Assembly (NCBI GenBank): GCA_903909605.1
Contig: CAIVWH010000020.1
Coordinates: forward strand, 1-64,000
Direction of reading: 5' to 3'
Length of the DNA: 64,000 bases
From: an uncultured Micrococcales bacterium
GTDB lineage: Bacteria; Actinomycetota; Actinomycetes; Actinomycetales; Microbacteriaceae
Position 1 is the first letter of the stretch. Every line of letters begins with the position of its first letter. Below are positions 42,711-52,600 of this stretch, one piece after another. The notes under the pieces are model-generated. The model was not told the origin of the DNA and did no database searches. It saw only the letters and a program-made list of their open reading frames with translations. Both the position numbers and the translations under genes were made by a program.

Positions 42711-43949
42711 CTAGTTTAACGGCAGGCTAATTTTCAGCCGAAGGCCGCCGAGCTCACTTGGTTCGAGCAGCAGGGTTCCGTCGTGAGCCTCGACGATTGA
42801 GTTCATGATCGCCATGCCAAGCCCGGTGCCGCCAGATGCACGACTTCGCGATGAGTCGAATCGCTGAAAACCTTGGATGCCCTTGGCGTATGCGTCGCCA
42901 GGCAGACCCGGGCCGGCATCTTCGACGCAGAGCACTGCCCGCTTGCCCTGTTTGGCAAGGCTCACCCGAACGGCCGCATCGGCGGGAGTGTGCCGGTGGA
43001 TGTTTCCAATGGCGTTGTTGAGCAGCCGCCCAAGCAGTTCCTCGGCCCCGGCCACCGAAACGCCCGGTGCGATCTGGCGGGCGATGTCGCGGTTCTGGTC
43101 GATGGCGGCCAGGTCATCCGTGGCTTGTTCGACAAGGGCAGAAAGGTCGACGGGCTCGAAGCTGTTGCTCGAGACCGAGCCAACTTCGGCCAGCTCAAGC
43201 AGCGAACCGATGGTCTGGTCCATTCTGTCGACCTGCTCGACGATGCGCTGATAGGCCTTGGCGCGGCTGGCCTCGTCGGCCTGCTGCCCGCCGGCGAGCA
43301 TCTCGGCGTAGCCCTTGATGACGGTCAGCGGCGTGCGCAGCTCGTGCGAGGCATCGCCCATGAAGTTCTGCATCGATTTGCGGGTGTCGCGCTCTTGGTC
43401 GGCACTTGCGCGAAGCGAGCGAACCACCGACTTCAGGTCAAGTCGAACCAGCACCGTGATAATCAAACCGCCGACCACCACTGCAATCAGCGCCATCAGC
43501 GCCAGCGATTTCAGATTCTTCTCGTGATCGACCACGATGTTGTCGACGTCGGATGCCACAAGCACGAAGTCGGTGTCTTTCAGCGCAACCAGCCGCAGCA
43601 GATAAGGGTTCTTGCCAGAAATCAAGATTGCATTCTGGGATGCACGAACCGCGAGCGAGTGCGCAGGTGGCGTGTTGATCTGCACCGAGCTCTCAACCAT
43701 CGAGGTGAGTGTGCCATCCGCGGTTAAAAACATCACGGTCAAAGGCGAGCCGTAGTCGTCGGCGGCAAGCAGAACTGAACTAAGTGGGTCTGCGCTAGCC
43801 TCAACTTTTTTGGCGAGCAGATTGAGCGACGTCTTTTGCGCCGAGATGCGATTGGCGTAGTCGCTCTCGACAAGTGAGTAGCCGCCGAACACCACGGCGA
43901 TGGCCAAAAGCAGAATGCCGGCAACCGTATATTTCGTGATGAGTTTCAT
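42711..43949 (-). CDS. Sensor histidine kinase
   Basis: Two TM segments, MGDASHELRTPLTVIKGYAEML, GPGLPGDAYAKGIQGFQRFDSSRSRASGGTGLGMAI. Confidence 0.95.
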   Translation of the reverse strand: MKLITKYTVAGILLLAIAVVFGGYSLVESDYANRISAQKTSLNLLAKKVEASADPLSSVLLAADDYGSPLTVMFLTADGTLTSMVESSVQINTPPAHSLAVRASQNAILISGKNPYLLRLVALKDTDFVLVASDVDNIVVDHEKNLKSLALMALIAVVVGGLIITVLVRLDLKSVVRSLRASADQERDTRKSMQNFMGDASHELRTPLTVIKGYAEMLAGGQQADEASRAKAYQRIVEQVDRMDQTIGSLLELAEVGSVSSNSFEPVDLSALVEQATDDLAAIDQNRDIARQIAPGVSVAGAEELLGRLLNNAIGNIHRHTPADAAVRVSLAKQGKRAVLCVEDAGPGLPGDAYAKGIQGFQRFDSSRSRASGGTGLGMAIMNSIVEAHDGTLLLEPSELGGLRLKISLPLN

Positions 43950-44626
43950 TACTTATCAACGATAGAGAATCCGACACCGCGAACGGTCTTTATTCCTTGC
44001 CAATCGTCGGTGTGCAGCTTTTTGCGCAGATAAGAGATGTATGTGTCGAGCACCGTCACGTTGGTTGCCCAGGTGATATCCCAGACATTGTCGAGCAACA
44101 GGCTCTTGCTGGCGACCTTGCCATCGCGCTGGATCAGTTCGAGCAGCAGTTTGAACTCGGTGGGCGAGAGGTCGACCGGCTGACCGCCGCGGGTCACGGT
44201 GTGGGCATCTTCATCCAGAACGATGGGGCCACAGGTGAGAACACGCTTGCCGGCAGGTTCGAGGTTCTTCAACCTGGCACGGATGCGCAGCACCAGCTCC
44301 TCGAGACTGAATGGCTTCTTCACATAATCGTCGGCTCCGGTGCGGAAACCCTCGACCACGTCGGCCTTGTCTTGGCGGGCGGTGAGCAGGATGACCGGGA
44401 TCTCGATGCCGCTGGCCCGCATGCGCTCAAGCAGCTCGAAGCCGTTTACTTTCGGCATGTTGACGTCGCTGACGACCAGGTCAATGTGCTGTTCGTGCAG
44501 GGTGGCCAGCGCGCTTTTGCCATCGCTGGCAACTTCGACGTCGAAGCCGGCCAACCCAAGGGCGTCAGCCAGCATGTCGCGCAGGCCGGCCTCGTCATCG
44601 ACGATGAGAAGTCTCGGTTTGGCCAC
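43949..44626 (-). CDS. OmpR/PhoB-family response regulator
   Basis: LLIVDDEAGLRDML, DLVVSDVNMP, winged-helix LSPTEFKLLLELIQRDGKVASKSLLLDNVW. Confidence 0.95.
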   Translation of the reverse strand: MAKPRLLIVDDEAGLRDMLADALGLAGFDVEVASDGKSALATLHEQHIDLVVSDVNMPKVNGFELLERMRASGIEIPVILLTARQDKADVVEGFRTGADDYVKKPFSLEELVLRIRARLKNLEPAGKRVLTCGPIVLDEDAHTVTRGGQPVDLSPTEFKLLLELIQRDGKVASKSLLLDNVWDITWATNVTVLDTYISYLRKKLHTDDWQGIKTVRGVGFSIVDK

Positions 44627-44681
44627 GTTGCAAGCCTATGTTCAGGTTTTCGCACATTCTCAAATCCAAGGATTGCCGACT

Positions 44682-44703
44682 GCTTTTCTCAGGCTTTTCT
44701 AAG
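44682..44703 (+). promoter_or_regulatory. Tandem 11-bp direct repeat, candidate OmpR-family regulator binding site
   Basis: GCTTTTCTCAG GCTTTTCTAAG, 10/11 identical, between the divergent regulator gene and a secreted protein gene. Confidence 0.5.
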
Positions 44704-44756
44704 AACGGGTCTGTCATTGTTTATCTCGAGGCAGTCATCCTCAGAAAGGTTTCAAA

Positions 44757-45302
44757 ATGAAACTAAGCAAAACAGCATCAGCACTAGCAATTGCCGTTGC
44801 AGCTGCACTTGGCTCTCAGTCGGTTGTCTACGCAGCTGACGCCACCACCGGGTCTACCTCGACCCCAGCTCCAAGTTCGAGCGCAGCGCCTAAGGCACAC
44901 GATGGTTTGACCAAGGCCGAGCGCGACGCTTACAAAGCAGCCATCGCAACTTACAAGACCGCGATGACCGCGTTCAAGGCAGACCGAGCAACTTTTGTTC
45001 AGGCAATGCAGTCGTTTCACACCGCACAGCAGGCCTACGCAACTGCTCGCAAGCCGATCAACGAGGCCTTCAAGGCAGCTGCCACCGCGGCTAACACCGC
45101 ATACCAGGCAGCAGCTGCAGCAGCAACGACCGACCAGCAAAAGGCCGACGCAAAGGCGGCTCGCAAGGCAGCGGTAACCGCAGCAGCGGCAACCCGCGAT
45201 GCAGCAATCGCATCACTCGGCGCAGCACCGGTAAAGCCAGTCAAGCCGACTGCTCCAGTTCGCCCAGTGAAGCCAACCCCAGTTCCTTCAGTTACTCCGT
45301 AG
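44757..45302 (+). CDS. Secreted Ala/Lys/Thr-rich helical protein with Pro-rich tail (181 aa)
   Basis: Signal peptide [27 protein letters not shown]; coiled-coil-like middle; KPVKPTAPVRPVKPTPVPSVTP tail. Confidence 0.8.
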   Translation: MKLSKTASALAIAVAAALGSQSVVYAADATTGSTSTPAPSSSAAPKAHDGLTKAERDAYKAAIATYKTAMTAFKADRATFVQAMQSFHTAQQAYATARKPINEAFKAAATAANTAYQAAAAAATTDQQKADAKAARKAAVTAAAATRDAAIASLGAAPVKPVKPTAPVRPVKPTPVPSVTP

Positions 45303-45330
45303 TTGTGGCAAATCAATTTCTCCATTGAGC

Positions 45331-45368
45331 AAAGAACCCCGGTGAGAGAACACCGGGGTTCTTTGTTT
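45331..45368. terminator. Strong, probably bidirectional terminator
   Basis: AAAGAACCCCGGTG-agagaa-CACCGGGGTTCTTT, a perfect 14-bp stem with flanking A and T tracts. Confidence 0.9.
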
Positions 45369-45377
45369 AAACATTTC

Positions 45378-45491
45378 TCAGTCGGTGAGCGTCAAAATCA
45401 CACGACGGATGTTGTCTCCAACATTTAGCTCGGTTGCGGTCTTGATTGGCAACCTCACAAGGCGCCCAGTCGGGTTGCCTATACTGCCCAT
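45378..45491 (-). CDS. Possible 37-aa small ORF ending before the bidirectional terminator
   Basis: MGSIGNPTGRLVRLPIKTATELNVGDNIRRVILTLTD* read by eye; ATG lies back to back with the 45492 start; no homology test possible. Confidence 0.25.
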   Translation of the reverse strand: MGSIGNPTGRLVRLPIKTATELNVGDNIRRVILTLTD

Positions 45492-46571
45492 ATGGCAACT
45501 AGTTTTCTCAAGCCCCTCGCCCTCGCAGCAATCACGGCACTTGCCCTAACCGGCTGCTCCAGCTCAACCTCGGCAGGCACATCCCCGACGAATACAACAG
45601 CGGCCACCCAGTATGTGACCGCCCCGCTCACCGGCGTGAAGTATGTGGCCGGCACTAGCGAGGCCACCGGGCTCAGCCGCCCATCCGTGGCATGCAAGAT
45701 CGACAACTCAGATGCTGCGCGACCACAGCTTGGCCTCAACAGCACCGACATGGTGTTCGACGAGATGGTCGAGGGTGGCCTCACCCGCTTCGTCGCTATC
45801 TTCCAGAGCAACCAGCCAACCGGCGTTGGCCCGGTGCGCAGCGTGCGACCCATGGATCCAGACATCCTGAGCCCCCTTGGCGGCATCGTTTGCTACTCGG
45901 GCGGGCAGGCCCCGATCACCGCGTTGATGCGGGCAACTCGAGTCTTCAACGCGAGCGAAACCAGTGAGCAAGGTCAAGGCACTTTCACTCGAGTGAAAGA
46001 CCGCATCGCCCCGCACAACGTGATCGTCAACGTCTCGCTGCTGGCACAGCACCACCCAGAAATTGCGGCCCCAGCCGCCCAGTTCAACTTTGCCCAGGAT
46101 GCCGCGCATTCGACCGCGGCCCTCAGCGGCAGTGCGATCAGCAGCCTCAAGGTGGTGTACCCAGCAGCTTTGGCCCAGTGGGTGCCGAGTGGCGATGGTT
46201 CGCAGTTCCTTCGCACCCAGGATGGCAAGCCACTTACCGACGCAGCCGACGGTTCGCAGGTGCGCGCCACCAACATCGTCGTGATGCAGGTCACAGTTGA
46301 CCGCTCTTTCAAAGACCCGAAGTATGGCTTCGTGCCGAAGGATGTCGTCATTGGCTCGGGCAAGGGCTGGGTGCTAAGCAGCGGCAAGAGCATCCAAGTG
46401 ACTTGGTCGAAGGCATCGCAGACTCAGTCGATCGTGCTGACCCTGGCCGACGGTTCGCCGGTGCAGCTTGCGCCAGGCAACACCTGGGTCGAGTTGCAGC
46501 CCATCGATGTGGGCAAGACCGAGCTCGCGCTCGCGGCGACGCCAACACCCACGGCCACCCCCACAAAATAG
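45492..46571 (+). CDS. DUF3048 domain lipoprotein
   Basis: Lipobox LALTGCSSS; ARPQLGLNSTDMVFDEMVEGGLTRFVAIFQSNQPTGVGPVRSVRPMD. Confidence 0.93.
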   Translation: MATSFLKPLALAAITALALTGCSSSTSAGTSPTNTTAATQYVTAPLTGVKYVAGTSEATGLSRPSVACKIDNSDAARPQLGLNSTDMVFDEMVEGGLTRFVAIFQSNQPTGVGPVRSVRPMDPDILSPLGGIVCYSGGQAPITALMRATRVFNASETSEQGQGTFTRVKDRIAPHNVIVNVSLLAQHHPEIAAPAAQFNFAQDAAHSTAALSGSAISSLKVVYPAALAQWVPSGDGSQFLRTQDGKPLTDAADGSQVRATNIVVMQVTVDRSFKDPKYGFVPKDVVIGSGKGWVLSSGKSIQVTWSKASQTQSIVLTLADGSPVQLAPGNTWVELQPIDVGKTELALAATPTPTATPTK

Positions 46572-46637
46572 GCCTCTGTGGGCCAGGGCCAGCGAATTGC
46601 CTGGCCTTTGGGTGTTTGCTCGCCTACCCTTTTACTT

Positions 46638-49600
46638 ATGACAAAATGGCGGAAACGTCTGCGCAAGTTCGCGCTGACGAATACGAAGGGCAGCTCGAGC
46701 GCGAGCATGTTCCTCGTCGCCATGCTCGTCTTCGCGCTTTCGGTTTTCGGCATTCAGGGCATTAATGCGCCTGCGGCTCAAGCGGCGGCGGCACAGTGCC
46801 CAGCTGACTCGACTTATGTCACCTACACCTATAGTTCACCGAACTGCACCGCAACTTTTGCATACTCGAACACCTATCAAACCTGGACAGTTCCGGCTGG
46901 TGTCACCTCTGCAACTTTTTCGATCAAAGGCGCTCAAGGTGGGTCCGGTGTTGGTGCTGCAAACGCCGGAGGTGCTGGAGCAGCCGTCACAGGAACCCTC
47001 GCTACGACTCCAGGCCAATCGCTATATGTATATGTAGGTGGAGCTGGATCAAACGGATCTGGTTCAACCGCGCCTATACCTGGAGGGTTTAACGGCGGTG
47101 GCCGTGGAATGTATTGGGGTGGAAGTGCTGGCGGTGGCGGTGGCGGTGGCGCTAGCGACATTCGCACGACCGTCGGCGACTACACAACGCGCCTCGTAGT
47201 TGCTGGTGGTGGCGGTGGAGGAACCGGTTACTCCGGCGGGGGTAACGGTGGTGCTGCGGGAAATCCAAGTGCGCCTAACGCTACTTCGGGTGGTTACACC
47301 TCGACAGGGGCAACTCAGTCTGGACCGGTGGCGGCAAGCGGTTATAGTACAGCGAGTTCACTTGGTCAGGGTTCTGACACGAACTTCGGTGTTTGCAGTT
47401 TGGGAAGTTCTACAACAGGTTGTCCAGCTGGCGGAGGCGGCGGCGGTTACTACGGCGGTGGCGCAGGTGTAACGGTTGGCGCAGGTGGCTCATCCTGGTA
47501 TGACTCAACGAAAGTATCTTCGGCTGCGTATGGCACATCGAACAACACCGGCAATGGTGTTGTCACGATCACCTACATTGCTGGTCCAACGGTTTCAACT
47601 TTCAACGCGACGAACGCGACAGCGACGAACAACGGCTACATCAGCGGCACGACCCTGACCTACACCATCAACTGGACCATGCCGGTGACCGGCTTTACCG
47701 CCTCGGCAATCACGTTGAGCGGCACGAGCGGCGGCTCAGGCACCTGGTCTAAAAGCCTTACGGGAAGCGGCGCTGGGCCTTATACGCTAACGGTCAGCAA
47801 CTCTTCGGCGCTTCAGGGAACCGTCATAGTCTCGCTCGATTCATCCCAGGTTCGAGATTCAAATAACAACCCCGGTGTTGGTGGCACCTATACAAACACG
47901 ACAACCATCGACACAATCGCACCAACCATTAGCGCGATCAATTTCAGCTCTGGAAGTGCTTTTCAAACCGCGCAACAGGTTTCGGTCACATTTAGCGAAG
48001 CGGTGCTCGGCGTCAACGCAAACACAATCACCCTTGGTGGCACTGCAGGATCGAACGGAACCTGGTCGAAGTCACTAACTTCTGGAAGCGGCGCTGGGCC
48101 ATACGTCTTCTCGATTGACAACCCCGCCGCAATAAACGGAACCATCACCGCACAGGTTGCAGCAAATGCGATTACAGATCTTGCGCTGAACAACAACGTT
48201 GCTGCCTCGAGCACAATCACCCAAACGCAAACCATGCAGCCGGGTGTGTCACTCGGCACCTTGCCGACCTTCGGTGCCGGCACAATCACGCTTTTGCCGA
48301 ACGCAAACATCTATGACCGCACGAGTGCCGCGAACGGAACACTCGCTGGTCTTCGAGTTTCAATCACCGCGAACTATGTCGCCGGCGACTCGATGACTTT
48401 CACGAACAACAACTCGACGACGTTCGGCACGATTCAAACCGCAACTTCGGCAAGCGGAGTTTTGACCCTGACCTATAGCGGATCGCTGCCAACAATTCCT
48501 CAGTGGCAAGCTGCGCTGCGCGCGGTGAAGTTCGCGACCTCAACTGCAGGAAGCGCTCGCACCATCCAAGTCATTTTGAAACCAACCGACGGCTTCTTGT
48601 ATGACACGATGCACTTCTACCAGTACATCAACAACCAGTACAGCGACGGCAACCTCGCGATCACCGATGCAGCAACTCGCAGTTACATGGGCATGACCGG
48701 TTACCTCGTGACGGTTCGCAGCGCGGCCGAGCAGACCTTCGTCTACAGCACGATTCAGGGTGGCAACAAGGGCACTTGGCTAGGTGCGTCTGACAACGCT
48801 TCGGCGACTAACTGGAAATGGGTCGTAGGTCCAGACAACGGCGTTCAGTTCTCGACTGGTGCGACTGCATACGGCGGCGCTTATACGAACTGGCTTTCAG
48901 GCGAGCCAAACGGCTCGGCGCACTATATCCTGATGACCACCAACGGTGGCTGGGATGACTGCACCGCGTGTACTAGCGGCGTCTATTCTGCGGTTGGCTA
49001 CACCGTCGAATTCGGCGACCAGGTAACCGGTGACTCGAAGGCAACCGCGGTTTTGCAGGCGACCGGCACCTTGGCAATTGATGCCAGCACCCCGGTCTTC
49101 GTATTCGCAACTCCATCGGGTTCGAGCACCTCGAACATCAACACATTCACCATCACCGCCACCACGGGAACGATTGACTGTTCAACAGTCGGCACGACAA
49201 ACGGTGACGATTTCACTTTCACAAATATCAGTTCGATATCTGTGGCGCAAACTTCATCCACGGTTTGCACCATTACGGCAAATAGCGCGATCGCAGGCGG
49301 CGGCTCAGGCACAATCACACTCGCGAAAGCCGGAACCTACAGCGTGCTTGGTCAAAACGGAATCGCCGGAACTCAAGCGGTCACGACGGTTTCGATTTCG
49401 GTGAGCATCCCAGATGTGACACCACCTGTACTCACCTGGACCAACGAAGCAAACTCATATTTGAACGCGAGCACTAACTCGACCGGTGCAACATTCGCAT
49501 TCACACTTAGCGAAGCAGTGCAGGCATTCACAAACTCCGCGTTCGGATTCACCGGCACGCTCTCGTGCACATTGGGAACGCCATCCGGTTCTGGCACCAG

Positions 49601-52600
49601 CTGGTCGATCACGGTGACGAACTGTACCGACGGAACTTCGGGCGGTCTCTACCTCAAAGCCAACTCGATGCGCGACCTCGCGGGCAACTACGCGGCGACC
49701 GTAAACGGAACGCGCACCATTACCGTCGACACGACTCGACCAACTGCATCATTCACAACCAAGCCGGGTTCATATCAGAACACCACCACAGCGCACTACG
49801 TTGTGACTTTCTCTGAGGCAGTCAGCGGCATGACCAGTGGCAAGCTCTCAGTGACAGGTACCAGCTGTTCGATTGCAAACTACGTTGCGACAAGCAGCAC
49901 CGTTTATGAATTCGATGTCACCGGATGTGCCGATGCACAGTCGATCACCGTCACCCTTGCTGCGAACGCGGGCAGCGATGCGGCAGGCAATACAGGCCCC
50001 AGCTCGGCCGTGACCGCGAGCACCACGATCGACCGCGTCGCACCAACCGCTTCGTTCACTACCAAGCCGAGCGCGACCACCAACGCAACCTCTTCGCACT
50101 ACGTCGTTACTTTCAGCAAGGCAGTGTCTGGCGTGACTGCTTCGAGCTTCAACGTTAGCGGCACCGGATGTGCGATTGCTAACTTCACTGCCACGAGCAG
50201 CACCGTATATGCATTTGACGTGACGAGCTGTGCAGACGGAACTACTAGCGTTGTCACCCTGCTTGCAAACAGCGCAACTGACACCGCGAGCAACACCGGC
50301 CCAGCTTCTGCAGTAACGGCGACCACCACCATTGATCGAAGCGCACCAACTGCTTCGTTCACGTCAAAGCCAAGTTCGCCGACCAACTTGTCAACGCTGC
50401 ACTTCATCGTGACTTTCTCGAAGGCTGTCACTGGAATGAGCGCGGCGAAGTTGTCTGTCACAGGCACTTCGTGTGCAATCAGCAACTTCACCGCGACTAG
50501 CACCACGGTTTATGAGTTCGACGTAATTAGTTGTGCGAACGGTGTTACCGCTGTTGTCACTCTCGCTGCAAACGCCGGAACTGACAGCGCTTCAAACACT
50601 GGCCCTGCAACTGCAGTGAGCGTCAGCACGACAATCGATCGAACTTCAGCAACCGCGAGCTTCACCACGAAGCCAGGTGCGACTACCAACGCAACCACTT
50701 CGCACTACGCAGTCACATTCAACAAGGCAGTCACCGGCATTTCTGCCAGCAGCTTCTCGGTGACCGGCACAGCTTGTTCGATCATCAACTTCACTGCAAC
50801 CAGCAGCACGGTTTATGAATTCGATGTCAGCGGATGCGCCGATGCGCAATCGGTCACCGTCACACTTGCCGCCAACGCGGGTACCGATGCCGCCGGAAAC
50901 TCCAGCCCTGCTGCTGCCGTGACTGCAACCACCACGATTGATCGAGTCGCACCGACCGTTTCGTTCACCACTAAGCCAGGCGCAACCACCAACGCATCGG
51001 TGTCGCACTATGTAGTCACCTACAGCAAGGCCGTAACCGGTCTGAGTGCCGCAAGCTTCAGCGTGAGTGGCACTGGATGTGCGATCTCTAACTTCTCAGC
51101 AACCAGCACAACCGTTTATGGCTTTGACGTCAGCGGCTGCGCCGACGGCGTCACGGTAGTTGTAACCGTCTTGGCAAACGGCGCCACCGATGCCGCTGGC
51201 AATACCGGACCAGCCTCGCCGGTGACTGCAACCACCACGATCGACCGCACTGGCCCGACGGCCTCTTTCACCACCAAGCCTGTTTCGCCAACCAACGCGA
51301 CCACACTTCACTATGCCGTGACCTTCTCGAAGGCGGTCACTGGCATGAGCGCGGCCAGGTTGACCGTGACCGGCACCTCGTGTGCAATCACCAACTTCAC
51401 CGCTACCAGCACCACGGTTTATGAATTCGACGTAATCAACTGCGCCAACGGTGCCTCAGTTGTTGTCACGCTTGCCGCAAACGCAGGAACCGACTCGGCC
51501 TCAAACACCGGCCCAAGCGCCGCAATCACTGCCAGCACCACGATCGACCGCTCTGCGGCAAACGCAACTTTCACTACGAAGCCAACTTCGCGAACCAACG
51601 CAACCACACTGCAATATGTGGTGACCTTCAACAAGGCAGTCACGGGCATCACTGCCGGCAGTTTCTCGGTGACCGGCACCGGATGTGCGATTGCTAACTT
51701 CACCGCAACAAGCTCAACGGTCTATGGCTTCGATGTCACCGGATGCAACGACGGCGTCAGCGCAGTGGTCACACTCGCCGCAAACTCAGGCACCGACGCG
51801 GCAGGCAACTTGAGCCCGACCGCCGCGGTGACTGCAACCACCGCAGTCGACCGCACTGCACCATCGGTCGGCTCGTTTACCACCGCCCTGAGCGCACGCA
51901 CCAACGCAACCACACTTACTTATTCATTGGTGTTCTCAGAGCCTTTGGCTGCGGGCACCCTCATCGGCACTGACTTCGTGGTTGGCAACTGCGCGAGCAC
52001 GCCATCGGTTAGCACAAGCGACAACCAGACTTTCTCGATCTCTCTCGCCGGCTGCGCAGCAGGCACCGTAACCCTCAAGCTCTCGGCGGGCACCGTCACC
52101 GACATCGCGGGCAACGGCGGCCCGGCAGCAGCAAGCGCAACCATTAGCCTGACCGTCGACTTCGGCGTGCCAGTTGCCTCGTGGGGCAGTGCTCCAACCA
52201 GCCCGACCAACACCGACAGCACCTGGCAGCTGAACTTCAGCAAGCAGGTCACCGGTTTCACCGCCAGCGACCTGGTCAATGCCGGCACCGCGCAGAACTG
52301 TGTGTTCAGCATCACGGCAATCACCGCCGGATGGCAGTACTCGGTCACGGTCAGCGGCTGCACTGACGGCACTCTCATCCCAGAAATTTCGGACAACTCG
52401 GTGACTGACCTCGCCGGCAACGTTGGCCCAGCCCTGAACCCACAGAGCGCTCGCCAGGCAACAGGCATCGTCATCGACCTGACTGCGCCGATTGCAAGCT
52501 GGAGCACCACGCCTCCGTCACGCTCGCACGGCACCCTTACCTATGTATTGCACTTCAACGAAGCGATCACCACCGCTGCTGGCAACGCCGGTGCGCTTGG

